From contig CAUYUJ010017634.1 in the NCBI GenBank assembly GCA_963575745.1, forward strand, positions 60,324 to 124,323: a DNA stretch of 64,000 nt, written 5' to 3'. Positions 11,168-22,349 of the stretch are shown here, piece after piece. The position numbers were made by a program, and so were the translations under genes. Below the pieces are notes generated by a model, which saw only the letters and a list, made by a program, of their open reading frames with translations, ran no database searches and was not told where the DNA came from. The stretch is from Prorocentrum cordatum. Its lineage: Eukaryota; Sar; Dinophyceae; Prorocentrales; Prorocentraceae. How positions within the stretch are numbered: position 1 is the stretch's first letter; each line of letters opens with the position of its first letter.

Positions 11168-11329
11168 GCCTGCAGAGTTTGCAGAAGAGCTGCGATCTTG
11201 CGAGGGCCCGCGCGAGGATGGCGCGCCCCTCGCTCGGAGTCCTCTGCGAACGATGTGGGGCCCGTGGGCCCAGGCAGCCCCCCTGGGCGCCCCCCTGGAC
11301 GCCCCGGGAACGGGGGTCCTGCGTGATCT

Positions 11330-12505
11330 GCCAGGGGTCGCAGCCCTGGGAGCGCGGGGGCGCAGCGTAATTTGCGAGGGACCGTGGTTCGCCGAGCGCG
11401 GACGCAAAGGAAGCCACGAGGCATCGTGGCCTGTGGAGCGCGGGCGCAGCGCGCTTTGCCATGGATCGTGGCCCTGGGAGCGCGGGCGCAGCGTAATTGA
11501 CCGTGGATCGTGGCCCTGGGAGCGCGAGCCTGCGGTGATCTACCACGGGTTGTGGCGATGCGAGTGCTGACCCAGGATCACTTAGAAGAGATCCGTGCGC
11601 TGGGAGTTCGGATCCAGCGTACTTTGAACGGGATCGTGGCTCTTGGAGGGCGGACCCGGTAGAAGTTGCGAGGCGTCGCGGCTTTGGGAATGTTGATGCA
11701 GAGGAGAAGTCTCAACAGAGCAAGGTGGGTCATCCCCTGGCTCGTCCCCTGGCGCGTTCTGTGTCAAGTCCCCCGGCATGTCTGCGGCCAGCCTCTGAGA
11801 CGTTCCATGGCGCATTTCATGGCACGTTCTGTGGCACGTTCCCTGGATTGTTCCCTGGCGCTTCCCTTGGCACGACCCCTGGCGCGTCCACTGACACGTC
11901 CCCCCCAGCACTTCGAGAGGGCGCGTCCCGGGGCGCGTCCTGGCTCGCCCTATGGCGCTTCCCTGGGGGCGGTTCCGTGGCGCGCCCCATGTCGCATCCC
12001 TTGCCGCGCCCCCCGACGCGTCCCCTGGGGCGTCCCCTGGCCTGGGCACGCTTCGTGGTCTCTGACACGTTTCCTCAAGCAGTGGCGAAGCGTCCCGGCT
12101 CGCCTGAAGGCCCACCAAAGAATGTGCTGAGAACCTTCTGCGGTCTGCCCGAAATGTTCTTGGAACCTTTCTGACGGGCACTGTCTTGTTTTGACGCATC
12201 GGGTCACTGTTCTAAGAACATTGTTTGGTTCCTAGAACATAGTTGGGTTCTAAGAACATGTCGTGGTTCGCCTATATGAATGCCGGGACGGTCGATCCCT
12301 GCTCAATCCCCTGGCACGTCCCGCGAGTCCCATGACACGTCCCCTGGCGCATCTCCCTGGCGCGCCCCATGGCGCATCCCGCGGCGCGCCCACAGGCCCC
12401 GCGCCCCGTGTCGGCTGCTCCGGCTTCGGAAGGGAATCGGACCTGGAGCCCGCGCTGGTCGAGCGCGCCCCCTGCACGCTTCGACTGGACGCAGCTCTGG
12501 GCTGA
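11330..12505 (+). repeat. Composite duplicated block, copy 1
   Basis: It starts with imperfect ~42-bp tandem units around ATCGTGGCCCTGGGAGCGCG. It continues with short units around CCCTGGCGCGTCC and ends with a unique tail containing CCAGCTCTGGGC-like sequence. The same order of parts recurs at 15890-16990. A family B element is inserted at 12076-12305. Confidence 0.7.
12076..12305. mobile_element. MITE-like element, family B, copy 1
   Basis: The left end AAGCAGTGGCGAAGCGTCCC and the reverse complement of the right end (TGAGCAGGGATCGACCGTCC) are inverted repeats sharing AGCAG, CGTCCCGGC and a CCTATA word. The interior carries several GTTCTAAGAACAT palindromes. Other copies are at 28581-28811 and 51163-51399. 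Here it interrupts a CCCTGGCGCGTCC array. Confidence 0.75.
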
Positions 12506-12745
12506 CGGGCCTGTTTTCCACCACCACTACCATAAGTTGGAGGGGGGAAAGGGGGTGGAGGAAGGAGGTGGAGGAAGAGGGGGAGGAGGAGGACCCCCTC
12601 CCCCTCCTACCTCGAGTGGTGGCGGCGGAAAACAAGCCCACCCGTGCGTTCGGGCAGATCCCGTGTGGTCCCCTCCCCCCGCCCCTCCGCATCGGTGCCC
12701 CCGGCATGGCCTCTCCGTGCACGTGTGCCCCCTCCCCCACCGCCC

Positions 12746-12950
12746 AAGTCTCGGGCCGGGCGAGAGGGGGGGATTGGGCAAGCGGGGGTTACGAAATTTG
12801 CTGCATGCAGCTGGTTCCGGCCCCGCCGCCAGGCCCATTCCTCGATACATAGCCGCCTCCGGCGCCGGGAGGCGCCGGGAAAATCAGCTACGCGAGCTGA
12901 TTCTCAATCCCCCCCTTTGCTATCCCCCCCTTTCGCCTGACCCGAAAGTC
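12746..12950. mobile_element. MITE, family A, copy 2 (195 bp) with AAGTC target duplication
   Basis: The element is 12751-12945, flanked by AAGTC at 12746-12750 and 12946-12950. The ends are TCGGGCCGGGCGAGAGGGGG and its complement CCCCCCTTTCGCCTGACCCGA. Internal palindromes include GCTGCATGCAGC, GGCGCCGGGAGGCGCC and AATCAGCTACGCGAGCTGATT-type stems. Confidence 0.93.
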
Positions 12951-15889
12951 CCCGCGCAGGTGCCCCGCCTGCAGGTGGCACTGGGGCATCCGTGCATCTC
13001 GGATCTTCCGCGCGTGCCTTCGCAACTCCGTCTTTCGAGCGCCCTAGCGTGCGTCGACTAGCGTCTGGCAGTCGGTGAGAGCCCGCCGATCTGGCGCCGA
13101 CGAGCGTCGACTTCGAGTGGATGAGCGTCGACGTGGCGTCGGCTAGCGTCGATGAGCATCGGCGAGCACCGATGCTTTAGTTTGTTTGTGGTATTGCCCT
13201 TTGTGCTCTCAGCACGTCCTCTGTCCAATCCCGCCGGGGTGGAGCAACGCGTGTGGACATGTCGCGGGGGCTCCCTGGCCACCACAGTGTCAATGTTGAG
13301 CTACACTGTAAATGCCTTGCTCTCCTGGGGCTTTGCTGTGTTGCTGCTCGGTAAGATTTGTGACGTGTGCGAAGCTTGCCCGCTCTGCAGCCCCTCAAGC
13401 TGACCTCCGCGCCCCACCGAGGTCCTGGCCGCAGGTGTTTCACAACGGGCGCTTTCGCGTGGTCTCGGTCCCTGAAACCCCGCGCCCCTCCGAGGTCCTG
13501 GCGTCGCAGGTGTTTCACAACCTTAGCTGCCCCGATACGCAACACGCAACACGTAGCGTATTGATCCAGAGCTCACCACGTAGATTGAAAACGTAGGTCT
13601 GACGCCATACGTTCGCCAAAACGTGGGCCACTACGCTGGGCCAACACGCAACGTATTGACACGGACGCTTTAAGCACGGTACGTGTTGCGTTTCAAAACG
13701 GGCGTATCGAGGCAGTTAAGCTCACAACGGGCGCTTTCGCGTGGTCTCGGTCCCTGAAGCCCTCGCAGAGAGATCATTTTTTTGTTCGACTCTGGCCAAC
13801 GATCCGGATCATTTAACCGAGCGCGGGCGATAATAAAGTACCCCCCTTTCCCCCCGATTTTTTGTTTTATCTCCGGCCAATATGATTTAATTGTGGAGGG
13901 AGGCACGGAGGCCGAACTTTAGAATCCACGGGAAAGTTGCGGGGATCCAAGTTGCTATCATATCATGCTGGCTAGCAACAGCATCAAAAACGCTGAACAT
14001 GGCCATGGTGGTCTCACCACACCAGCTTCCGCAATCACGAGCGTGTTGCAGGGCTGTGGGATTCTCACCAGTTCAGTTTGCCGACGTTACGGACGCGCGG
14101 CAGGGCCATGGGGTTCTCATTTTCTTAGCCGTTCCCGGGTCAGGGCCATAGGGACCGATTGGATTTTGATTGTGCATGTCTTGTTCGAGCAGGCAGAGCA
14201 TTGGAGTGAGTTAAGAAGCGAAATCTGTTCTGTTAGCGCACCCCTCACACGGTTCGTGGCCCTTCCTCCTCCTCCTCCTCTTCCTCCTCCTCTGCCCCCG
14301 CAGCTGCCCAGGCCCAAGCTTCCGAATTTTTTTATCACCAGGTTGTTTATCCCCCGCGGGGTCCCACCATGGACCCCCTCCATGCGATCCTGAACATGAT
14401 GAAAAAAAGAATCGTTTTTTTTCACAATTTTCCCAATTGTTTCCCAAAACCATTTTTTCCCCCAAATCGATCCTGGGGCCATCCTCTTCTCTCTTCCGTC
14501 TCCCACAATTATTATTTCTCTCTTCCTGCTCGTGCTCCTATTAGTAAGATTACAATCAACCCGCGTGGTAGGGATGAGCAATCTTGCTATACCCTTGCAT
14601 TCTTGCCATGTCGGCCCATATCAGGGCCTTGCAAGGACCTTGCATCTTTGCCGCCCGTCCTTACTACGCGAGTCTCAGAAATGGGCTTCTTGGCCAGATC
14701 GGCCAAGGACCTCTCTCGCGCTGGCAAAATGTAGGTGCTTGCTTAGCCACGAGCCGCGAGATCGTTCGTGTCAGCCTTGTGTCGTGCGCCAAGTTAGTCA
14801 CGAGCCTCGAGATCTCTCGAATGAGTTTTGTGCCGTCATCACCCTCATCACCGTCATCATCTTCACCATCATCATCATAACTTACCTTCCCCGGGGAAAT
14901 ATTTTATTATCCCCACCAGACCCGCGAACTTTAGTATCCCAGGGGCTTCATTATCGCCCGCATTCGGTTATGTCGGCGGAGTGGTTGAAGGTTTTCTGCA
15001 GGTTCCGACTACGGCTCTTATTATCCCTCCGACCCTTGGTTCTTTCCCATCTCTCCGACTCGTGCTCTGACTCCGACTCCGTATGGGGCGCGCGCCTTCG
15101 TCCAGCAAGTGCAGTAAGCGGACCCCGGCCCACCCGCGCTGCCCCCAAGGGGCCTGCTGGCCGACCGGCCCTCGGACTCGGCGCGTTCCTGCTCCTGTTC
15201 CTGATGACGCCAAAAAAATGAGGTCCTCGGCTCCAGTACTGTTTTTTTCCGGTGTTGCATGTTTTCTGCAACTTGCCTTGCGCGCTTGGCTGCTGCTCCC
15301 CCCCCCCAGCTGCTCATCGTCGAACTCTTCGACGTCTGAGCGTTGTTTCTTCTTCTCGGCCGTCCCCACCCCTCCATGCCCGCCGGCCAATTCGCTAGTT
15401 AGTGCCCCTGTTCAGCTTCTCGCTGGAGCGGAGTTCGCCGCCTCGCCGCTGACGGGAAAACATGTTTTCCGCAACGTCGGATTTCAGGGCCCCCTGACCC
15501 CCAGCCATCCAACGTCGCGAGAGAGCCAAAGCAAGCCACGGCCAGATGCGCCTTTGTGCGGCTTCACCTCTGCCGGACCCGCAGCCCCCTCGAGTGAGGT
15601 GAGCTGGCTGGTTGAGGCGGGCTGGGTGGAGTTGTCTCAGCATGTTTCAGACGAAACGCATGTCAGTTCTGCGTAATCTATACGAGGACCGAGTATACAT
15701 TGCATTTTCGTTTGTTGAGGGTGTCTCGAGTGAAACATATGTCCTGCAAACCTTGTCGAGAATGCCCGAACGAAGCGCTTGTTTCCAGAACTTGAAAGAC
15801 CTGGACGCTCCAGGATGCCCCAGGAGCCTCTTGGGGGCGCATCCGCAAAGTAATTCAAAAAATGGGATCGCGGCGGGAGCGCGCGCGCA
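12951..15889. other. Intronic or intergenic stretch without a supported gene
   Basis: 13404-13545 contains a two-copy repeat with a 73-bp period (GAGGTCCTGG at 13419 and 13492), with a further partial copy near 13727-13770. 14230-14300 is CTC-rich and followed by an AG. The open frames after it (14300-14400 and 15083-15676) match no family I recognise and are not annotated as coding. Confidence 0.4.
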
Positions 15890-16990
15890 CGCAGTTCAAT
15901 GTACGGGGTATCGTGGCCCTGGGAGAGCGCACGCAGCGCAGAAGGATCGTGGCCCTGGGATCGTGGCCCTGTCAGGCGATCGCAGACATGGATCAAGGGG
16001 GCGTGGATTAGCGACGGGTCCCGTTTCCATGGGACGTCGCGGATTTCCGCCGCCGAACGAGGCGGCACCGGCCGCACTTTGGGGAGGGCACCTCTCCCGA
16101 TCCATGGATTTGGCGACCGCACGCCAAATCCATGGGTCGTTGATCCATGTTTGCGCCCCCCCGAGCCTAGGATGGATCGTTTCCTGGGAGCGCGGGCGCA
16201 GCGTGACTTAGAAGGGATCGTGGCCCTGGGAGCCCGCGGGCGCCGCAGCATCTACGAGAGATCCTGGCCTCGGGGGCGCGGGCACAGGACCTCTTGCAGA
16301 GCGGATCGTGGCCCTGGGAGCGCGGGTGCAGCAGGGGATCGTTGGCCGTAGAGCGCGAAGACACAGCGAGCTCTGCGAGGGATTCTGGCCCTGGGAGCGC
16401 GGGCGCAGCGTAGTTTACATTGGATCGTGGCCAAAGGAGCGCGGACGCAGCGTACGAGGGGTCGTGGCCCCTGCGATCGGGATCGTTGCCGAAGACTTGC
16501 AGAGCAGGGTGTGTCGTCTCTTGGCCCGTTCTCTGGTGTATCCCATGGCGCGTTCCTCGGTGTTTTCCTTGGCGTGTCCCATGGCGCTTCCATTGGCACG
16601 CCCCCTGACACGTCCACTACTACGTTCGCTGGCGCGCCCACTGGCGCGACCCGTGCCACGTTCCCTGGCTCGTCCTCTTCCGCTTCTCCTGCCCGCTCCG
16701 TGGCGCATTTCCTGGCGCGTCCTCTGGGACGTCCCCTGGCATGACGTCCCTTGGTACGCCCCCTGGCCCGCCCCTCGGCACGTCCCCTGGCAAGTCCCTG
16801 ACGCGGCCATGGCACTTCCCCTGGTACTTCCGCTATTTCCCCAAGCGACTCCCCTGGTGCGCCCCTCGCACATCCTGTGGCGCGTCCATGCGCCCTGCGC
16901 CCTCTGTCTGTTCGTCCCGCTTTGGAATTGGCCAGCGCCCCGCACGCATCCAGCTCTGGGCGAGCCATGCGTTCAGGCAGGTCGAGCTAA
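15890..16990 (+). repeat. Composite duplicated block, copy 2
   Basis: It has the same architecture as 11330-12505: GATCGTGGCCCTGGGAGCGC units, then CCCTGGCGCGTCC-type units (16510-16870), then the CAGCTCTGGGCGAGC tail. The first part is interrupted at 15985-16155 by a segment with an inverted pair (ATCCATGGATTTGG and CCAAATCCATGG). Confidence 0.65.
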
Positions 16991-17594
16991 AAGTCCAGAT
17001 CAGGTCGGTCAGATGCGAACGCCACGGTCGAGCTAAAAGTCCAGGATCCACAACGCTATATGGTACAGCAGGCTTCAACACATTGTTCAACAGTGCAGCA
17101 AGCTACAGCATGGCACAGTACAGTACATCGCAGCACAGCGCTGCGCCAGGCACGGTACCTTCACCATGGATGTCCTTAGCATTGCCGTTGCCCGTTGCCC
17201 AAGCTAGGGCAGGTCTAATAGCAGTTCTTTCTGGGTTTGTCTTTCGATCGTGTCGGAGATGCCCAAATGCGAGGGCCGTTCTTTCGTCCACCTCGTTCTC
17301 AGACCCCACCTTGGGCATCAGGCGGCCGCTCGGGCGATTCCGGCGTCCAAGGCTTTCGACGAGGCGCACCTGCTAGAAACCGCCCCTTGGAGACCTCCCG
17401 CCGAGCGTTTTTTGTTTACCACCACGCCCAGATCCGGAGTCCACAGGGGTCCTCCAGCGATGCCCAGAGGCCCCGGATCTGGGAGCTCCCGTGGCGCGCG
17501 CGAACGGGCGGCTCCGTTGTCGTCTGGGCACAGTGGCTTCAGGCCGCTGGCCTGAACTTACTGAACGTCCCATTGTCGCGGGGGGGTGGCTGCA

Positions 17595-18914
17595 ATGGCG
17601 AGGGCGTGGCCGTCCCTGCTGCTTCTCGCCTGGCACAGCAGTGCCCTCGTGCTCGAAGGCCCCGAGAGGAGGGCCCACAGGGCTGGCGGCTTGAGCCATG
17701 CCTCGGTGCTCCAGCGTATGAAGTACTGGAGGAGGGCCACGTCTGCAGTGCCGTCCACAGGGAAGTACCTGCTGTTCACCCCCGACGCTGGAGGCCTCAA
17801 CAACATCCGCATAGGCTGGGAGATGACAGGCATCGTAGCCCTCCACACCGGCCGCACGCTGGTTCTGCCGCCCAAGACCCCCATGTATTTGCTGGACTGG
17901 GGGCCCTGGAACAAGGAGCTGGTGGGCGACACGTCCAATTGGACTGGCAGCACCAGGGTGGAGGACCTCATCGATGTGACGCAGCTGAAAGGCGTATTAC
18001 CGACACTGACAATGGAGGAGTTCGAGGCCGAGGCCGGCATGAAGTGGCATGAGGCCAGGGTCAAAGCAGAGAAATCTCTGAGATGGATTCATTTCAAGCA
18101 GGACAATGTTCGCCTCTCGGATTATGAAGCGCTCACTGACAAATTTATCTTCATGGACGGCAGCTCGCGGGATGGATTCAGACTTGGCCAGTGGTGGTTG
18201 CAGGGCGGGCCCGTCGATGAGCTGCGCCCAGAGCTGACGGAGGCAGACTGGGGGCTGTTGCGCCATGGCTTCGTGTGGCACCCGGACGCTTTCAACATCG
18301 CCGAGAAGGCCGTGTTTTACCTCGGAATGTTCGACTACGTGGCCCTCCACGCCCGGTTCGGTGACTTTGCGGAGCACCAGTCGCAGCGAACGCCAGACGA
18401 AATCTACGAGAATTGGAAGCCGCTTATCGCCAACGCGTCCGCGCTTTACGTGGCCACTGACCGGCAGGGGCAGTTCGACGGCTTCGCCAAGCGCCACGGT
18501 GTGAAGTTGGTGATGTGGCCAGACTTGTTCGAATCTGCCACAGGCATGCTTCTTTCCGAGGAGAAGCAACTGTACACCCCCGAGAGGTTCTTCAAGCTTA
18601 CTGGCCTGGTGGAGGAGCTGATCTGCACGTACGCAAAGGTCTTCGTCGGAACCGACCGCTCGAGCTTCACGGGCCACATCCAGCGGATGCGCATCCACGC
18701 AGACGCACCCGTCACCAAGCGCCTCACGCACACAGACGGCGACCCGTCGCTCAGCGAGGCCGGATCGCAGTCGGCGCGCGAGATACAGGTGCCATTGGAC
18801 GAGATCCAGCAGTCGATCCAGAATTGGGAGACGCGGGACTGGCTGGTCCCGCCCATCAGCCAGGGCGAGCAGTTCAGGCAGAGAACGGTCTCCCTCAAGC
18901 GCGAGCGTCCGTGA
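17595..18914 (+). CDS. Intronless O-fucosyltransferase-like glycosyltransferase, 439 aa
   Basis: The ATG at 17595 precedes a hydrophobic leader (WPSLLLLAWHSSALVL), so the product is probably secretory or a type II membrane protein. The pattern fits the GDP-fucose protein O-fucosyltransferase fold (PF10250-like). It has an N-terminal glycine/asparagine nucleotide-binding motif GGLNNIRIGWEMTGIVALH near residue 65, a central HARFGD (the HxRxGD motif) near residue 252, and a C-terminal acceptor-like motif FVGTDRSSFTGHIQRMR near residue 355. Such enzymes move fucose from GDP-fucose to Ser/Thr of secreted proteins; the exact acceptor cannot be told. The frame is uninterrupted and ends in TGA at 18912-18914. 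It lies on the same strand as the KH exons at 9407 and 30870, possibly nested in a giant intron. No relict spliced leader is visible upstream. Lack of introns suggests retro-copy origin, which is an inference. Confidence 0.85.
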   Translation: MARAWPSLLLLAWHSSALVLEGPERRAHRAGGLSHASVLQRMKYWRRATSAVPSTGKYLLFTPDAGGLNNIRIGWEMTGIVALHTGRTLVLPPKTPMYLLDWGPWNKELVGDTSNWTGSTRVEDLIDVTQLKGVLPTLTMEEFEAEAGMKWHEARVKAEKSLRWIHFKQDNVRLSDYEALTDKFIFMDGSSRDGFRLGQWWLQGGPVDELRPELTEADWGLLRHGFVWHPDAFNIAEKAVFYLGMFDYVALHARFGDFAEHQSQRTPDEIYENWKPLIANASALYVATDRQGQFDGFAKRHGVKLVMWPDLFESATGMLLSEEKQLYTPERFFKLTGLVEELICTYAKVFVGTDRSSFTGHIQRMRIHADAPVTKRLTHTDGDPSLSEAGSQSAREIQVPLDEIQQSIQNWETRDWLVPPISQGEQFRQRTVSLKRERP

Positions 18915-19044
18915 GGCCTTTCCTGCCCTGGGAGGTGCCGCCTGGCGCGAGGGCAGGCTTCCCCGTGCCGCTGGCGAAAGATGGCGCAAGCGCTCGCCAC
19001 TTTCGGGCACGTAGGAGAGAGATGCTGCGAGGAGGGCGGTATGT

Positions 19045-19178
19045 TGGCGGCGAGCGAGGGGAGGATTAGAAGGAGGAGGCCTTCCCAGCAGGCGGCGGGG
19101 CTCCTCGGAAGGCCGGGGGGACGTCGAGCCTTCTGAGAAGGTCCGCCCCTTCTCACTTCCCCCTGGGCTCGCCGCCGA
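19045..19178. mobile_element. MITE-like element, family E, copy 2 (short)
   Basis: The ends TTGGCGGCGAGCGAGGGG and CCCTGGGCTCGCCGCCGA match those at 1738-1940. The interior shares CTTCTGAGAAG and GGGCTCCTCGG-like words. It begins 130 bp after the fucosyltransferase stop codon. Confidence 0.65.
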
Positions 19179-19429
19179 GCATGGCCCCCCTTTCACGGTC
19201 CCCCCCTACAGTGGGGGGCACCGGATAAGACATCGGCCTGGCAGCGCCTGCCTCGCGGAACCTTCTCGTCCCCCGAGGGGGTCCAGGGACCCACAGCAGA
19301 AGCTCTGGGCGCCCCCTGGGCCCTCGGATCTCTCGGCGCAGCGCTCTCACGGTACGCGTCTCTCCGGAGTTCTGGGTAAGACCGCCCACCTCGCCTGCCA
19401 AGCGTGCCCCAGTATTATCCCCTAATTCT

Positions 19430-19608
19430 CTCGAGAGCGCGCAGCGCACGTGTGCACTGCGTGGCCCCCCCGTGCTTTTGCGCCCTCGCGGGCCGCCCGT
19501 GCCCCAGCATCCCCCTGTCTCGAGAGCGCGCATCGCACGTGTGCACTGCGTGGCCCCCCCGTGCTTTTGCGCCCTCGCGAGCTGCCCCTGGTCCTGCCCC
19601 CTAGGGCC
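19430..19608. repeat. Tandem duplication, period 89 bp
   Basis: Two nearly identical copies start at CTCGAGAGCGCGC (19430 and 19519). They share CACGTGTGCACTGCGTGGCC and the CGTGCTTTTGCGCCCTCGCG word. Confidence 0.85.
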
Positions 19609-19639
19609 TCCTCTGCCCCCCCCCGCAGCGGCCCCCCCC

Positions 19640-19830
19640 TCGCCCCCCGGACCCCCGACGTCATGATTTTTTCAAAACGTCGACCCCCAGAGGTCCCGAC
19701 CCTTTCCCCATGACCGGCTCTGCATCCCGAGTCGTTTCTTGACGCTCCCGAGGCCCGGCAGGGGCCCCCAGAGGCCGAAAACAGCGAAAAACCTCCCGTC
19801 GTGATTTTTGTCACGACGCGAGGGGGTCTC
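19640..19830 (-). mobile_element. Dispersed repeat, family H, copy 1
   Basis: Reverse orientation of the family H unit: GACCCCCGACGTCATGATTT at one end and ACCTCCCGTCGTGATTTTTG at the other. CGCCCCC occurs immediately outside both ends and may be a target duplication, though the region is C-rich. Confidence 0.7.
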
Positions 19831-20039
19831 GCCCCCCCCCGCGTGGCCCCCGCGCGCGCTTGGCCCCCGCGTGGCCCCCCCCCCGCGTGGCCCCCGCGCG
19901 CGCGCCTGGCCCTCTCGCACCTGGGCCCGCCCCTCCTCTGCGGCTGCCCCCCCGAGGGGGGGGCAGCCGTCGCCCCCGCGCCTCCCGCGCGCGCGCCCAG
20001 GGGGGCAGCGTCAGGGCGCGCGGCAGCCCTCCTCCGTGT

Positions 20040-20195
20040 GTCTCCTCCTCCTCCTCCTCCTCCTCCTCCTCCTCCTCCTCCTCCTCCTCCTCCTGCTCTG
20101 CTCCTCCTCCTCCTCCTCCTCCTCCTCCTCCTCCTCCTCCTCCTCCTCCTCCTCTCCTCCTCCTCCTCCTCCTCCTCCTCCTCCTCCCCCCGCCG
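20040..20195. repeat. (CTC)n microsatellite
   Basis: Near-perfect CTC/CCT triplets with minor interruptions. Poly-L, poly-S and poly-E frames are artefacts. Confidence 0.95.
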
Positions 20196-20224
20196 TCCCA
20201 AAGGGAAGGGGGGGGGCCTCCGAC

Positions 20225-20560
20225 CCAGGCCCCCTCGCGCCATGAAAAAAATCGCGACGGGAGGTTTTCCTGTAGTTTCGGCCTCGGGGGGCCCTTGTGG
20301 GCCCTCGGGGCCGTCCACAAAACGACTCGGGATGCAACACCGGTCCTGGCGAGTAGGTCCGGACTCTTGGGGGTCGCGCCATGGAAAAATCGCGACGGGA
20401 GGTTTTTCGATATTTTCGGCCTCGGGGGGCCCTTGCCCGCCCTCGGGGCCGTCAACAAAACGACTCGGGATGCACAACCGGTCCTGGCGAGTAGGTCCGG
20501 ACTTCTGTTGGGGGTCGCGCAAGGAAGAAATCGTGAAGTCGGGGGTTTGGGGAGCTCCCC
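20225..20560 (+). repeat. Dispersed repeat, family H, two tandem units
   Basis: ATGAAAAAAATCGCGACGGG (20242), ATGGAAAAATCGCGACGGGA (20380) and a weaker third start (about 20521) are spaced about 140 bp apart. This shows the family can form tandem units with direct end repeats. Each unit includes TTTCGGCCTCGGGGGGCCCT and an AACGACTCGGGATG word. Confidence 0.75.
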
Positions 20561-20694
20561 TTTCGGAGGGACGCCAAGTGTACACCACCACCGAGCCTGA
20601 CCATGAAGGGTTTGATTTCGCGAGGGGAGCGGCTCCGGACGTTGCTGCTTCGGCTAAGTCTGTTAAGGAGCAGGCTCCAGCGTTTCCTGCGCTT

Positions 20695-20855
20695 GCAAAA
20701 AAAACGAAGGATTGTAAAACAAAAAAAAAGCAACCCGAAGGATTGCAAAACAAAAAACGAAGGATTGCACAAAAAACGAAGGATTGAAAAAAACAATACG
20801 AAGGATTGCAACAAAAAAGGATTGCAAAAAAAACGAAGGATTGCAATCCTTCGAG
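20695..20855 (+). repeat. A-rich minisatellite, units around CGAAGGATTGCAAAAAA
   Basis: Seven or more imperfect units of roughly 17-24 bp, each with GAAGGATTG followed by a run of A interrupted by C. The strong A bias on this strand could reflect poly-A slippage. Confidence 0.85.
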
Positions 20856-21095
20856 CGAGAACACCAACAACGGCGGTAGTAGGCTGCCGGGTCATGGGAT
20901 GCCGGCCAGGCCCTTCCTGGGCCCCGGGTCGGCGTGCAGAGTTCCTGGCCTCGGCTGGGAAGGCCCGCACACCAGTCCAGGTCCCACGACAGGCCTGGCC
21001 TAAAACGACGCGAAGATCGGGACAAAATCGGATCGGGAGAACTCGAAATCTCTGAGAATCGGCGGGCTTGGAGGATGTATTGGGCGCCGCGGCCG

Positions 21096-21146
21096 CTCCA
21101 GAGCGTTCCGGAACGCTCTGAGAGCGCTCTGGAACGCTCTGGAGCG
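21096..21146. repeat. Palindromic repeat, family I, copy 1
   Basis: The perfect 20-bp palindrome AGAGCGTTCCGGAACGCTCT is followed by a related second palindrome (GAGAGCGCTCTGGAACGCTC). A close relative is at 23124-23172. Confidence 0.85.
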
Positions 21147-21352
21147 ATTTATCCCGATCCTAGCCCTGTTTTATGGCCAGCGCTGCTTGCGGTGTGTTGT
21201 CTGGAGCCCTCCTACCTCTCACTCGGACCCCTGTCATCCGCCGTCGTAAAGCAACCCGAAGGAGCACGTCACCATGGAGTCATTCTTGACCGGAGCTCGC
21301 GACGTCACCTGTGGGAGCTAGCCGGATCGGTCCCCGAAATCTCTGGGGTCAC

Positions 21353-21478
21353 GTAACAGGGCGATGAATCCAAGCGTATTTACGGACGTCGCTCGGATTC
21401 GTCGCGAAGTGCGACGTAACAGGGCGATGAATCCAAGCGTATTTACGGACGTCGCTCGGATTCGTCGCGAAGTGCGAC
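21353..21478 (+). repeat. Perfect 63-bp tandem duplication
   Basis: Two identical copies beginning GTAACAGGGCGATGAATCCA at 21353 and 21416. Confidence 0.95.
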
Positions 21479-21499
21479 TGACTGATTGCTCGTAGCCGT

Positions 21500-22345
21500 T
21501 AGGCACCAGTTATCCCGTTGTTCCCCAAAGGCCACTTCAGTATGCAGAAGGAAGTTTTATGCAATGGCCTGCGGCCTGTGCCGCCGCTCAGGGGCGCTGC
21601 TGATGTTTGAGGGCCGCCACCGCGCAGCGAGGCGAGAAGAGGTGTGAGGTTCGAAGTGTTCGGAGGTCTTCGCTGGTTCTTGGTTCGGCGCTGTCGCTTC
21701 CGAGCAATACCAAGTCAGGCCAGGGACCTCTGGCCTGGCCGCGCTCGAGGTGGCGCCTCTTGGGGCCTCTTGGTGGCCTCGTGGTGTCTTCTTGGAGGCC
21801 CTCTGGGGCCTCTTGGGGGCCTCTTGGGGGCCTCGTCAGAGGCGGTCGGGTGCGACGCCAGTCGTCACAGGGCGGGCCTTGCCTCGCCCAGTTGCTCGCG
21901 TGGGGTTGCTTGGCGTTGCTCGGCGTTGCTTGGCATTGCTTGCCATTCGGCCCCCTGCCTTCCCCAGCTTGGCATAGGGCCGGCGTATTCCTGTCCCTGT
22001 CTTGAAGCCGATGTCCGTCCCTTTTCCGCCCTCTCCGTTGTTTTGATGTTCCTCTTCCTCCTCCCCTCCCTCCTCGTTCTCCTGCTTGCCATTGTTTCCT
22101 TTTCCCCCTGCCCAGTCCTTCAGGCCCGATAAAGATCCCGCAGGAGTTTCGATCTCTGACGGTCACATAGACGATTCGATGTTTAAGAAGTGCGCGGGAG
22201 CCTCTCGCCCCCATCCCTTCCTCCCTCTTCCTCGTCTATTTCTGCCTCCTCCGACGACGAGCACGCTCGCCGAGGACCAGACCAGCGACCCTTGCCAGGT
22301 CAAGATCGCTGGCACTGCCAAGGCGGGCCCGGGGCCACGCGGAGT
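21500..22345. other. GC-rich stretch with GGCCTCTTGG minirepeats, no supported gene
   Basis: 21755-21835 carries GGCCTCTTGGGGGCCTCTTG-type units and 21900-21940 carries GCTTGGCGTTGCTCGGC-type units. The open frames across it are explained by these repeats. A CAG at 22120-22122 could be an acceptor, but no exon could be supported. Confidence 0.5.
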
Positions 22346-22349
22346 GGAC

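Noticed and set aside
19422-20870. 482-codon minus-strand frame
   Set aside because: Crosses a CTC array, family H repeats and an A-rich minisatellite; the peptide is their translation.
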